NCBI GenBank assembly: GCA_900491605.1
Contig: UESW01003900.1
Coordinates: forward strand, 2,167,990 to 2,231,989
From: Calamus simplicifolius
Taxonomy: Eukaryota > Streptophyta > Magnoliopsida > Arecales > Arecaceae
Length of the DNA stretch: 64,000 nt
Direction of reading: 5' to 3'
The notes under the pieces are model-generated. The model saw only the letters and a list, made by a program, of their open reading frames with translations, did no database searches and was not told the DNA's origin. Every line of letters begins with the position of its first letter. The stretch's first letter is position 1. The position numbers were made by a program, and so were the translations under genes. This document shows, piece after piece, positions 1-11,305 of the stretch.

Positions 1-1038
1 CTTGGAAAATCTGTTGGAAATGCCCACAATTGGTATTATGGAATATCAGCATGATGATAGAAGTGGTGCATTGTCAAGAATGTTAGGGAGGGATGTAACC
101 GAGTTTGAGGAAATTCTTGCTAATCAATTAAATCTAGAGCTAGGTTACTACACAACATATGTGGAAGAATTTTATTCCCAAAATTGGTAGATTTGAGTAC
201 GTCTCGGAGCGAGACATTCTTTTGATGGATTATATTATAACTGGAAGGCCAGTCAACCTAGCTGGCATGATGATTGGTTATATGACAGAGGCTGCTACAA
301 AGAAAAGATCTACACTGCCATATGGTATGGTTCTGACATTGATCTTTAGAAGCCAAGGTGTGCTAATTATGGATAATGAACCCCTAAAAATCAAGGCACA
401 CTGACTATTATAGTATTTCTACTATTCATCGGATGGGCTTCAAGAAGTTAAATGGTATCTGGATGAAAGGAGGATGAGAAGAAAGAGCTGAGAGAGATAG
501 AACTGAAGAGGCCAGAGTAGAAGATATCCCTGGACTATCCACTGTGGGACCATCAGTCCCTGATCTATTTATTGCGGGACCATCTACAGCTGGACCTTCA
601 GAAGCTGGACCGAGCACAGTTCCCTCTCCTCCACATCTGTCTGTTACTGCTTCTGGGAGATTCTCTGATGAGCAGATTGGTCAGTTGAGAGCCTTGCTTG
701 CTGAATATGATAGTCAGAGATCTCATGAGATTAATCAATTAAAAGAAGACTTCAATCAGCTAAAAGAAGAACTTAACTCGAGACTTGACATGATTTCCTT
801 TTCCATAAGCAATTCTGTTGAATCCTTTGGTGCTGAACTTCACAAAATCTTTGAAAGGATGGAAGGCATTGCTGATGGCTTGGGATCTTATGTTCATGCA
901 ACTGGTCAACTGAAGAAGGACATTGACCTTGCAGTCTCACAGATTGAAGCTTGTCTTAAAAATTTTAAGAAATCTCAAAAAGATGATGTAATAGAAATCA
1001 TAGGTCACTTGAAGAAAATTGTATTCAAACATATCTGA
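1..1038 (+). pseudogene. Extra ORF (aORF) of element A, 5'-truncated by the window and frameshifted
   Basis: This is the C-terminal part of the same about 470-residue protein that element C encodes at 14896-16311. Frame breaks relative to the B copy: a lost base near 145 (GAGCTAGG for GAGCTAAGG), loss of bases near 390 (CCCCTAAAAATC), and a CGA to TGA stop near 476. After that a long frame (544-1038) carries the Pro/Ser/Gly-rich linker with repeated GPS triplets, then a heptad-like coiled coil (LKEDFNQLKEELNSRL) and the C-terminal KKIVFKHI. No signal peptide or membrane segment is seen. The N-terminal half of the visible part (YQHDDRSGALSRMLGRDV) is the plant-transposon-protein-like domain. 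Confidence 0.8.
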
Positions 1039-1717
1039 CTTTGATTTTGATTTTGATACTCTTTTGTATCTTAGGTTCTCCAGGTTTACTTTATTTTGAT
1101 AGTTTATATTCAGGAATTTTGAGTATCTAATGTATCTCACTTTGGAATGTACTTGAATCAATTTATGTAATGTTTCTTACTTATGTAATGCAATTACACA
1201 TTTTCAAATCTGTCTATGATTGACTGCTTGAATCCCTATGTCTTATTGAACCAACAATTTTTCTCTAATAACTTTCTTTATCTAATACTCTCCTTATTGC
1301 TGATAACAAAAAAGGGGGAGAGATGGTTGAATATGCAAAAAAAAAAAAGACTTGAAATTTTAATGAGAGATGGTTGAATATGCAAAAAGAAAGAAAGAAA
1401 GGGCGAGAAATGATTGTTTATGCAAAAAGAAAGAGACTTGAAATTTTAATCAGTTCAATTAAAATTCGATTTTTATATATAGGGGGAGCTATTCAATGCA
1501 AGGGGAGCTTAACAACAAGCTTAATTGCAATTTTCTGTACATTTAGTTTAAATGTTCATAATTGATGGCTTATATAGAACTCATGCATAATTTTAAAAGT
1601 TCACTTTGAATATTGGCATCAAATCTTCATTAAAAATGTTTTAAGCTTTAAAATGACTATAATCTTTAGTTCGAATGAATTTTTTGAATGCATATAATCA
1701 AAGTTTTTGTTATCATC
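1039..1717 (+). other. Non-coding 3' region of element A
   Basis: No coding potential. It is AT-rich and contains a polypurine-like run (1308-1323), simple A/G tracts (1337-1430) and two short GGGGGAG/GGGGAG motifs near 1480-1505. The matching stretch in element C is 16312-16989. Confidence 0.7.
1308..1323 (+). other. Upstream polypurine-tract-like run of element A
   Basis: A purine-only run (A6 then GGGGGAGAGA) about 420 bp before the LTR. It is repeated at the same place in element C (16530-16545). Extra PPT copies are a known trait of Sireviruses. Confidence 0.55.
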
Positions 1718-1731
1718 AAAAAGGGGAAGAT
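1718..1731 (+). other. Polypurine tract next to the LTR (element A)
   Basis: AAAAAGGGGAAGA followed by T, directly before the TGTTGACCC start of the LTR at 1732. This is the expected plus-strand primer site. The element C copy is AAAAAGGGGGAGAT at 16990-17003. Confidence 0.85.
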
Positions 1732-1904
1732 TGTTGACCCAATTGATGATTTTGATGATTAACAAAACTATTTGAGTATAACAATTGAAGGCTCTAATGA
1801 TTTTGATTAAGTTTTTCAGATTATAAGTCGATTGAATGATCAAAATCAGGAGTTAAATCTTGTTCTGGATCGAATCTAATGTCTAGGTAAGATTGCAGAC
1901 ATTA

Positions 1905-2175
1905 GAGTCGACTCCGAGAATCACAGAGCCGACTCCAGTATCTGGCACGGAAGTTAGAGTCGACACTGAGACTGTTAGAGCTGACTCCAACAGAAAAGAT
2001 AGAACATTGATTTTTCTGGCCCCGACTTAGAGTCGACTCCGGGTATGTTAGAGTCGACTCCAGAAAAGTTTCTTGTCGACCCCAGAAAAGTCATAGACGA
2101 CTCCAGAATTAACGGATTAAAGTGTTTCGAGTTAGAGCCGACTCCAGAAAAGTTAGAGTCGACTCCAACCCACCT
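1905..2175 (+). repeat. Array of GAGTCGACTC-like palindromes in LTR U3
   Basis: Roughly ten degenerate copies of (T)TAGAGTCGACTCC(AG), a 10-bp palindrome GAGTCGACTC with a GTCGAC core, spaced by 15-40 bp. The same array is seen in the element C LTRs (8271-8535 and 17177-17440). The position upstream of the TATA box suggests a cis-regulatory cluster. Confidence 0.8.
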
Positions 2176-2308
2176 GGAACGAAAAATCAAATTGCCAGAT
2201 TAGCTCTAACGGTAATATTTCTATTTTACTTTATTTCTAACGGATATATTTTGTTGCAAGGTACACTCCAACGGATAGTTTTCTTCCAAAAATGGTTTGA
2301 AAGAAATC

Positions 2309-2316
2309 TATAAAAA
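2309..2316 (+). promoter_or_regulatory. TATA box of the shared A/B LTR
   Basis: TATAAAAA about 580 bp into the LTR, conserved in the other LTRs at 8674, 17579 and 19680. It probably sets the start of the R region. Confidence 0.6.
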
Positions 2317-3181
2317 GGGAAGACTATCATTCAAAAACAAGGATGGAAAAACAAAAAAGAAAAACGGAAATAGAGAAATCCCAATTCAAAAATCCGAAAA
2401 AGAGAGAGCCTGAATCTCAAGAGAAAAAACCTTCTAGCTCAAATCCACTCCACTCCAAAAAGCTCAAGAGGAATCCAAGGCATTCAAATCAAAGTTTTGG
2501 TGGATTTCCCAAATTGGAGAAAGAGGATCAGTTTCTTGCTTTTCAATCCTTCTCAACTGCTTCAACTGTGAAGAATCGGAGCTGAGGCTTGATTCAATCT
2601 AGCAAGGAGAAGAAGAAAAGAAGAAAAGAAGAAAAACTCAAAAGCCTAACCAACTACAAATCAGGCTTTTCTAAACCTTGTTCATTTACTTGATTATTTG
2701 ATCATTGAGGAGCTGTGTACTTGAAAAATAATATTTCTTTTGTTTGTGTCTAGTTCAATCTGGGGGATTGAACTAGTGAGGTAGTCTTACCTCGGTACAA
2801 GCTTGGTATAGCTTGTGTTAGGGTTTTTGTGCTGGTGAGCCCGAAAAACCGGCTGGGTTCGTTGTGATCCCGGGAAAACAACAAGTTTGAGTTGTGAGCT
2901 TGTAAAACAACTCGGCTGTAATCAAGGAAGATTATAGTGTGGAACCAAGTGAATCTTGGGAGTGGACGTAGGTGTTGGATACACCGAACCACTATAAAAT
3001 CTTTGTGTTTGCCGTGTCTCCTTTATCTCTATCTCTATCTTTATCTTATTGATTGTATTTTGTTTTTGCATCTGCATTCTCTTTCACTCACACTAAGCAA
3101 ACAAATATTTCAAAAGGTTTAAATTTTTTTTAAAGAACCCAATTCACCCCCCCCTCTTGGGTTGTCATCTGGGCCAACAAT

Positions 3182-3193
3182 TGGTATCAGAGC
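3182..3193 (+). other. Primer binding site (element B)
   Basis: TGGTATCAGAGC, complementary to the 3' end of plant initiator tRNA-Met, two bases after the LTR end. Confidence 0.85.
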
Positions 3194-3240
3194 TAGTGCG
3201 CATTAGATTTTGATCACACGATCAAGAGCTAAAGATCCAA

Positions 3241-4270
3241 ATGGCAGCTTAAGTTGGATCATTTGCTGAAGGTCATTCTACGAATAGACCTCCACTGTTT
3301 AATAGTTCAAATTATTCATATTGGAAAGCTAGAATGAGGATATTCATTCAAGCTTCTGACTATGAACTATGGGGTGTTATAATTAATGGACCTAGTACAC
3401 CCACACATGTTATTGATGGCACTATTGTTCCTAAGCCCGAAAGGGACTGGAATGATAATGATAGGAAGATGGCACAGCTTAACGCTAAAGCCATGAATGT
3501 TTTATATTGCTCTTTAGATGCAAATTAATTTAATAGAATCTCCACATGTAATTCCGCAAAGGAGATTTGGGATAGATTAGAGGTTACTCATGAGGGTACC
3601 AACCAAGTAAAAGAATCTTCTTTCGAAGAAGAAGAACAAAAGGAAGTCGCAAATGTATGTTTTATGGCGGACGACAACGATGAGGTAAGTTTCGATAACC
3701 CTTGCGATGAGTTTACATTTGATGAATTATTTGATGCTTTTAATGAACTTGTCGATGATTTCAAGGTTTTGAAAAAGAAATACAAGCTTTTGAAAAATGA
3801 AAATTCAACTTTCATTAAAGAAAAGGAAGATCTTAATAATGAAGTTAAGAAACTTAAATCTGAAAATAAAATTTTGGTAAAAGAAAAAGAATTAATTTCC
3901 AATGAAAATGATAAACTAAGGAAAGAGGTTGAAAAATATAAGAACATAGTTGATAAGTTTACCTTAAGCTCAACTAAATTGAACATGTTATTAAATAGTC
4001 AAAAAGCAGTTTTTGACAAAGCCGGATTAGGGTATAACACTTTTAGAAAACAAAAATCACTGAAAAATATTTTTGCGTGCTGGCCAAAGTAATTTTACAT
4101 GCTTTAAATGTAATCAAAAAGGACATAAATCTTATGAATGTAAAATTCTAAAACCTAATAAAAACTTAAATATTAAAGGAAAAAAAATATGGGTTCCAAA
4201 AGGAACAGTTTTTATTGCTACTAACCATGAAGGACCCAAGAAAGCTTAGGTACCTAAACATAAGACTTGA
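3241..4270 (+). pseudogene. gag of element B, disrupted
   Basis: Nucleocapsid/capsid gene. ATG at 3241 is followed by a TAA at 3250 (the element C copy reads on here). The capsid-like part (SYWKARMRIFIQASDYELW) spans 3319-3527. At about 3612 sequence corresponding to roughly 620 bp of element C (about 9962-10580) is missing, which removes the middle of gag and the first zinc knuckle. The frame 3664-4092 encodes a Lys/Glu-rich coiled coil. The second CCHC knuckle (CFKCNQKGHKSYEC) is at 4100-4141 after a frameshift, and a TGG to TAG change lies near 4247. The last codon is an in-frame TGA (4268-4270) just before pol. Confidence 0.85.
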
Positions 4271-4276
4271 TCATCT

Positions 4277-7200
4277 TTGCAGGAGTGTCTTGCGGCCAAA
4301 AGATCAAAGCGAAAGTGGTATCTTGATAGCAGCTGCTCAAGGCACATGATGGGTGACAAAGATCAATTCATCACCCTTGAAAGCAAAAGAGGAGGAGTAG
4401 TTACATTTGGGGATAATGGCAAAGGCCAAATCTTGGGGCTTGGTAACATTCAAATAACTCCCTCCACATATATTGAAAATGTCTTATATGTTGATGGTTT
4501 GAAACATAATTTAATTAGCATTAGTCAATTATGTGACAAAGGTTTTAAAGTATCATTTGAATCTTCTATATGCACAGTTGCTAATCCCATTGATAATAGC
4601 ATTGTTTTTATTGGAAATAGAAATGGCAATGTATACTTGATTGACTTAGACAATTTGTCTACTAATAATCATTGCTTAGTTGCTAATAATGCTAATATGA
4701 ATGAGATTGGTTGGTTGTGGCATCGAAGATTAGGTCATGCAAGCACACACCTGATTTCAAAACTAATTAGAATGGATTTAGTAAAAGGACTACCTAAAAT
4801 AGATTTTGAAAATAATAAAATATGTGATGCATGTCAGTTTGGAAAACAAACGAGAAGTTCTTTTAAATCTAAAAATGTTGTTTCAACTTCTAGGCCATTA
4901 GAGCTACTTCACATGGACCTTTTTGGACCAACTAGAACCACAAGTCTAGGAGGAAAGAAATATGGTCTTGTGATAGTAGATGATTACTCTAGATTCATTT
5001 GGGTAATGTTTTTAGCTCACAAAGATGAGACTTTCTCGATATTCCTGAAATTCTTCAAGAAAGTAACAAATGAGAAAAACACTACCATAGTGTCTCTAAG
5101 AAGTGATCATAGAACTGAATTTGAAAATCACTTATTTGAAAGTTTTTGCAATAAAAATGATATTAATCATAATTTTTCTGCACCAAGAACCCCTCAACAA
5201 AATGGAGTAGTTGAAAGGAAAAATAGAACTCTAGAAGACATGGCCCATACCATGCTATGTGAAAGTAAACTCCCGAAATACTTTTAGGCGGAAGCTATTA
5301 ACACAGCATGTTACATCCTAAATAGAGCATTAATAAGACCTATTTTAAAGAAAACACCTTATGAATTATGGCATGATAGAAAACCCAACATTAAATATTT
5401 TCATGCATTTGATTGTAAATGTTTTATTCATAACAATGGTAAAAATAACTTAGGTAAATTTGATGCAAAATTTGATGAAGGAATATTCTTAGGTTATTCA
5501 ACAACTAGTAAAGCATATAGAGTGTTCAATAAAGGAAGTTTAATTGTTGAAGAATCTATTCATGTAGTTTTTGATGAATCTTTAGCATCAAGTTCCAAAA
5601 GGATTGATGATGAGGAAGATACAAACATTCTCGAAAATAATCTTGAAAAACTTAATATTGATGTATCTTCAGATCATGAACAAGAAGCTAAAGATAATGA
5701 TTCGCCTAATGCTGATGTTATTAATACTAATCATAATGATGTAGATCTACCAAGAGATTGGAGATACGCTTATAGTCATCCCAAGGAATTGATTATAGGT
5801 GATCCATCTCAAGGAATAAGAACTAGATCATCTATGAGAAATATTAGTAATCACCTTGCATTTGTTTCTCAAATTGAACCTAAAACCATTGAAGAAGCTG
5901 AAAAAGATAATAATTGGATGTTAGCTATGCAAGAAGAATTAAACCAATTCACTAGAAATAATGTATGGACATTAGTGGAAAGACCTAAAGATCATTCTGT
6001 TATAGGATCAAAATGGGTTTTTAGAAATAAACTAGATGAAAATGGCATAGTAATTAGAAACAAAGCTAGATTAGTTGCAAAAGGATATAATCAAGAAGAA
6101 GGTATTGATTTTGATGAAACCTTTGCACCTGTAGCTAGATTAGAAGCCATTAGGCTATTACTTGCATTTGCATGTCACATGAACTTTAATTTATTTCAAA
6201 TGGATGTCAAAAGTGTATTTTTAAATGAATTAATAAATGAAGAAGTATTTGTTGAACAACCATCGGGATTTGAAGATCATGAATTTTCAAATCACGTTTT
6301 TAAATTGCACAAAGCTTTATATGGTTTGAAACAAGCACCTAGAGCTTGGTATGATAGACTAAGTAAATTTTTGATTGAAAATGATTTTACAAGAGGAAAT
6401 GTTGATAAAACATTGTTTTTGAAAAGAAAAGATAAAGATTTACTTGTAGTTCAAATTTATGTTGATGACATTATATTTGGTGCTACTAACAATCTTCTAT
6501 GTCAAGAGTTTGCTAAGTTAATGCAGGGAGAATTTGAAATGAGCATGATGGGAGAACTCAATTTCTTCCTTGGACTCCAAATCAAACAAAGTAAAGAGGG
6601 AATCTTTATCAACCAAACAAAGTACACAAGAGAAATTCTAAAGAAGTTTGGTATGGAATCAATCAAACCCCTCGGAACACCAATGAGTCCTTCATGCAAG
6701 CTGGACAAAGATGAAGAAGGTAAGAAGGTTGATCAAAATATTATCGAGGTATAATCGGATCCCTACTTTACTTAACTGCAAGTAGACCAGACATAATGTT
6801 TGTTGTTTTCTTATGTGCTAGATTTCAGTCTGAACCTAAAGAATCACATTTAATTGCTGTTAAAAGAATTCTTAGATACCTTAGTGGAACAAAAAATGTA
6901 GGTTTATGGTATTCTAGAGACTCAACATTAAATCTGATTGCTTATTCTGATTCTGATTATGCTGGATGTAAGTTAGAGAGAAAAAGCACAAGTGGTGCAT
7001 GCCAATTTTTAGGAAGTAACTTAATCTCATGGTTTAGCAAAAAAATAAAATTCGGTTGCATTATCTACTGCTGAAGCAGAATATGTTGCAGCTGGAAGTT
7101 GCTGTGCTCAAATCCTATGGATTAAGAGACAACTTGAAGACTATGATATCACACTTGATAAGACACCTATAAGATGTGATAATACAAGTGTAATCAATCT

Positions 7201-7405
7201 AACTAAAAATTCAATTCAACACTCAAGAATAAAGCATATTGAAATTAGATATCACTTTATAAGAGAACATGTTGCCAATAATGAAATTTATCTTGATTAT
7301 GTGAATACTGAAGAACAACTGGCAGAAATATTTACAAAACCCTTAAGTGAAGAGAGATTTTGTTATCTTAGAGGAGAATTAGGAGTTTGTGATCCTTTGG
7401 AATAA
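4277..7405 (+). pseudogene. pol of element B (protease, integrase, reverse transcriptase, RNase H), broken
   Basis: Protease motif at 4325: DSSCSRHM instead of the usual DSGCSRHM, so the active-site Gly is Ser. A GAG-pre-integrase segment (HRRLGHAS, CDACQFGKQ) follows, then the integrase core with acidic residues in MDLFGP, LRSDH and NGVVERKNR. A TGG to TAG stop interrupts it at 5285-5287; the same frame continues to 6754 with RT motifs KARLVAKGY and YVDDIIFGAT (YVDD 6458-6469). A lost base at about 6741 and a gained A near 7043 shift the frame before RNase H (LSTAEAEYVAAGSCC). The natural end is at 7403-7405 after GVCDPLE. It is recognisable end to end but cannot give a whole polyprotein. 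Confidence 0.9.
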
Positions 7406-7891
7406 TTTTCTGAAACTCTTAAGAACAACTATCTAGATTTCATCAATTTCTTGAAAAATCTCAATATTCAATAAGGAAATCTATCTAGATCTTGATTCAT
7501 TGTTTCCCCAATTGCTAAGGAACATTTATCTAGAGTTTGATGAATAGTTTCAGATCCTTGAAACTTGATTTTTTATCTCTGAAACTGTTAGAGTCGACTC
7601 TAACAGTTTGTAGAGTCGACACCTTAGTTTTTGATGTTCTGTCTAAGCAACTAGAGCTGACTCCGGCTTCTGTAGAGCTGACTCTAATTCGAGCGCTGAC
7701 AGACTTTCTGGTTCGGAGCCGACACCCAGTTTTCGGGAGTCGACTCTAGGTCGAACTAGGTCAAAAATAAAAAGGCGGAGTCGACCCCAAATCATTTTAT
7801 CCGTCTCCCAAAACCCCTCCAAGGAGTTCCAAAGCCTTTCCAACCTCCCCAATCTTCTCAAAACCTTTGATTACACATTCCAATCAACTCA
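7406..7891 (+). other. Spacer between pol and extra ORF (element B) with palindrome repeats
   Basis: No gene. About 7588-7790 holds further copies of the GAGTCGACTC/GAGCCGACTC motif found in the LTR U3. Such copies directly upstream of the extra ORF also occur in element C (14594-14790), so they may belong to its expression. Confidence 0.65.
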
Positions 7892-8097
7892 ATGGTACCC
7901 AAGAGGCGCGGTTTCGTCGGAGGAGCATCCATTCCCACGAGGCGACGCACGATTCGGAGGCAACCCTCGCCATCCTCCTCTTCGGCCACTCAAGAAGACT
8001 CCCCTCCTTCACCCTCTTCACCCAAAGTAGATCAACTAGCTGGTAAGACTATCACAACTGGAAGGAAGGTCAACTTTGATTTCTTTGAGTCGGAGGG
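7892..8097 (+). pseudogene. Extra ORF (aORF) of element B, N-terminal part, cut by element C
   Basis: ATG at 7892 starts MVPKRRGFVGG, an Arg/Lys-rich then Ser/Pro-rich N terminus. The frame runs into the insertion point after FESEG at 8097, where the LTR of element C begins. The rest of the protein resumes at 18451 after the duplicated GAGGG. The start matches that of the C copy (14896). Confidence 0.88.
8093..8097 (+). other. Target site duplication, left copy (GAGGG)
   Basis: GAGGG immediately before the TGTTGACCC of element C. The right copy is 18451-18455. Five bases is the standard size for copia integrase. Confidence 0.93.
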
Positions 8098-9528
8098 TGT
8101 TGACCCAATTGATGATTTTGATGATTAACAAAACTATCTGAGTATAACTCTTGAAGGCTCTGATGATTTTGATTTAGTGTTTCAGATTATAAGACTATTA
8201 AATGATCAAAATCAGGAGTTACACAGTGTTCTGGATCGAATCTAATGTCTAGGTAAGAATTGCAGACATTAGAGTCGACTCCGAGAATCACAGAGCCGAC
8301 TCCTGAACTGGCACGGACTTTAGAGTCGACTCCGAGACTGTGAGAGTCGACTCTCACAGACGAAGCAGAAAGTCGATTTTTCTGGCTCCGACCTAGAGTC
8401 GACTCCGGGTAAGTTAGAGTCGACTCCGGAAAAGTTCTTGTCGACCCCAGAAAAGCCAGAGACGACTCCAGAAATACAGTTTTGAAATGCCTCGAGCTAG
8501 AGCCGACTCCAGAAAAGTTAGAGTCGACTCCAACCCACCTGGAACGAAAAATCAAATTGCCAGATCAGCTCTAACGGTAATATTTCTATTTTACCTTATT
8601 TCTAACGGATATATTTTGATACAAGGTACACTCCAACGGATAGTTTTCTTCCAAAAACGGTGTAAAAGAAATCTATAAAAAGGGAAGTCTATTGTTCAAA
8701 AAAGAGAACAAAAAATCTGAAAAAAGAGAGAAAATCTGAGATAGACAAATCCCATTTCAAAAATCCGAGAGCTTGAATCTTGAAAGGAAAACCTTCTAGC
8801 TCAAATCCACTCCACTCCAAAAAGCTCAAGAGGAATCCAAAGCGTTCAAAATCAAAGTCTTGGCGGATTTTCCACTTGGAGAGAGGAGATTCATTTCTTG
8901 CTTTTCAACTCTTCTCAACTGCTTCAACTGTGAAGAATCGGAGCTGAGGCTTGATTCAATCCTGCAAGGAGAAGAAGAAAAGAAGAAAAGAAGAAAAGCT
9001 CAAAAGCCAACCTTTCTACAAATCAGGCTTTTCTAAACCTTGTTATTCTTAATTTGTATTTGCTCATTGAGGAGCTTTGTATTTCAAAAACAATACTTAT
9101 TTTTGTTTGTGCCTAGTTCAATCTTGGGGATTGAACTAGAGGAGGTAGTTTTACCTCGGTTCAAGCTTGGTTAAGCTTGAGTTAGGGTTTTTGTGCTGGT
9201 GAGCCCTTGAAAACCAGCTGGGTTCGTTGTGCGCCCGGAAAAACAACAAGTTTGAGTTGTGAGCTTGTAAAACAACTCGGCTGTAATCTAGGGTATAGTG
9301 TGGACCCAAGTGAATCTTGGGAGTGGACGTAGGTGTTGGATACACCGAACCACTATAAAATCTTTTGTGTTTGCCGTGTTTCATTGTCTCTTTCTCTATC
9401 TCTTATTCACTGCACTTTATAGTTACCTTCATTTGCCATCATAAATCACAAGCAAACTATTTTAAAAAGGCTAATTTTTTAAAGAACCCAATTCACCCCC
9501 CCCTCTTGGGTTGCCATCTGGGCCAACA
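8098..9528 (+). repeat. 5' LTR of element C
   Basis: TGTTGACCC...GGCCAACA, 1431 bp. Palindrome array at 8271-8535 and TATA box (TATAAAA) at 8674-8680. The 3' partner is 17004-18450 (1447 bp); the length difference comes from small indels. Confidence 0.92.
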
Positions 9529-9530
9529 AT

Positions 9531-9542
9531 TGGTATCAGAGC
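9531..9542 (+). other. Primer binding site (element C)
   Basis: TGGTATCAGAGC, initiator tRNA-Met complement, two bases after the 5' LTR. Confidence 0.85.
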
Positions 9543-9590
9543 AAGTGCTCATTTAGAATTTGATCTCACGATCAAGGGCTAAAGATCCTT

Positions 9591-11299
9591 ATGGCAACAC
9601 AAAGTGGTTCATGTTTTGCTGAAGGTCATTCTACGAATAGACCTCCTTTATTTAATGGAACCAACTATTCATATTGGAAAGCTAGAATGAGAATATTCAT
9701 TCAAGCTTCTGACTATGAATTTGGGGAGTAATAATAAATGGACCTAGTACACCCACACATTAGTTGATGGCACTATTGTTCCTAAGCCCGAAAGGGATTG
9801 GAATGATAATGATAGGAAAATGGCTCAATTAAATGCTAAAGCCATTAACATTTTATATTGTTCCTTAGACTCAAATGAATTCAACCGAATCTCAACATGT
9901 AATTCCGCAAAAGAAATTTGGGATAGGTTGGAATAACACATGAAGGAACAAACCAAGTTAAGAATCAAAAATAAATATTTTGGTTCATAAATATGAATTG
10001 TTTACAATGGAACAAAATGAAACCATCACATGCATGTTCACTAGATTCACTGATATTGTGAATGGTTTAAAAAGTCTTGGAAAAGTTTATACTAACTCTG
10101 AGCTTGTTCGCAAAATTCTTAGGTCACTTCCAAGGACTTGGGAAGCCAAGGTGACAGCCATACAAGAAGCCAAAGATCTGAACCTTACCATTGGAAGAGC
10201 TTCTTGGTTCGCTAATGACTCATGAGCTTCAAGTTAAACAACATGTCAATGAGGATGAGTCAAGAAAGAAGAAGACCATCGCCCTCAAGGCTGCAAAAGT
10301 TGAAGAAAGCAGCAGTGAAAGTAATGATGAAGATGATGATGAAACTGCTCTTTTGGCAAGAAATTCAAAGTTTATGAGAAAAAGGCCCTTCCATAAAAAG
10401 AAATTTGGAGCAAAAATTGATGGAGAAAAAGATAAGAAAAAAGACAAGGAGAAAGAAAAAGAAAAAGAGCCCTTAGTATGTTATGAGTGTAAAAAGCCAG
10501 GGCACTTTAGATATGATTGTCCTTTGCTGAAAAAGGCCTACAAGAAAAAGAAGAAAGCATACATGGCAACATGGTCTGATGAATCTTCCTCGTCGAAGAA
10601 GAAGAACAAAAGGAAGTTGCCAATATCTGCTTCATGGCCAACAACGACGACAACGAAGAGGTAAGCACCGAAACCCCCGATGATGAATTTACATTTGATG
10701 AAATGTTTGAAGCTTTCAATGAATTGATGATTGATTTCAAAGCTTTGAAAAAGAAACACAAATCTTTGAAAACTGAAAACTTAAATTTAATAAGAGAAAA
10801 ATGAATTAAATCTTGTAGTTAAGATTTGAAAGATAAAAGAAACTTTCTTAATGAAAAGAATGATTGTGTTCATAAGATTGAATTGATTAAATCTGAAAAT
10901 GAAAAACTAATTAAAGAAAAAGAATCAATCTCTAATGAAAATGATTTTCTTAAGAAAGATGTTAAAAATATAAAGACATTGTTGAAAAATTTACTCTAAG
11001 CTCAACTAAACTAAATATGATTTTAGATAGTCAAAAAGCAGTTTTTGACAAAGCTGGTTTAGGGTATAACACATTTAGAAAACAAAAATTATTGAAAAAT
11101 ATTTTTGTAAAAGGTAACCAAAGTAATATTACTTGTTTTAAATGTAATCAAAAAGGACATAAATCTTTTGAATGCAAAACAATAAGTAATATGAAAAAAA
11201 ACTTAAAGGAAAGAAAATTTGGGTTCCGAAAGGAACAATTTTATTGCTACTAACCATGAAGGACCCAAGAAAGCTTGGGTACCTAAACATAAAGTTTAA
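9591..11299 (+). pseudogene. gag of element C, frameshifted
   Basis: ATG at 9591 (MATQSGS) in the position of the broken B start. Capsid-type sequence (SYWKARMRIFIQASDYE; later FTMEQNETITCMFTRFTDIVNGL) spans 9663-10200. Two CCHC zinc knuckles: CYECKKPGHFRYDC (10479-10520) and CFKCNQKGHKSFEC (11134-11175), CX2CX4HX4C. Between them is a charged Lys/Glu stretch. One-base losses break the frame near 9720, 9932, 9960, 10195, 10800, 10970 and 11205. The frame that enters pol ends with TAA at 11297-11299, the same codon position as the TGA in element B. Confidence 0.87.
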
Positions 11300-11305
11300 A
11301 TTATA

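Larger units (their letters stand above)
1..1731 (+). mobile_element. Element A: 3' internal part of a Sirevirus-like Ty1/copia retrotransposon
   Basis: The window opens inside a copia element. What is seen is its extra ORF (1-1038), a non-coding 3' region with purine-rich tracts, and the polypurine tract directly before an LTR at 1732. The sequence matches element B (18621-19625) with only scattered base changes and small indels, so the two copies are recent relatives. The LTR that ends A is followed at once by the primer binding site of B, so the LTR is shared. The 5' part of A lies outside the window. Confidence 0.85.
1732..3179 (+). repeat. LTR shared between elements A (3' LTR) and B (5' LTR)
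   Basis: Begins TGTTGACCC after a polypurine tract and ends GGGCCAACA directly before a tRNA-Met primer binding site, with TG...CA ends. It matches the LTRs of element C (8098-9528, 17004-18450) and the truncated B LTR (19625-20549). U3 contains an array of GAGTCGACTC-like palindromes (about 1905-2175). A TATA box is at 2309-2316. Because it carries a PPT on its left and a PBS on its right, it serves two elements. Confidence 0.9.

Noticed and set aside
426..617. Minus-strand open frame rich in GPA/DGP repeats
   Set aside because: Mirror of the GPS-rich linker of the extra ORF on the + strand; the same shadow appears at 19053-19244.
1975..2190. Minus-strand open frames across the LTRs (also 8187-8555, 17093-17462)
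   Set aside because: Produced by the repeated GAGTCGACTC units, which read as repeated VDSN/GVDS peptides; no other sign of coding.
3182..3193. tRNA gene at the TGGTATCAGAGC sites
   Set aside because: Only the 12-base primer binding site is present; no cloverleaf around it.
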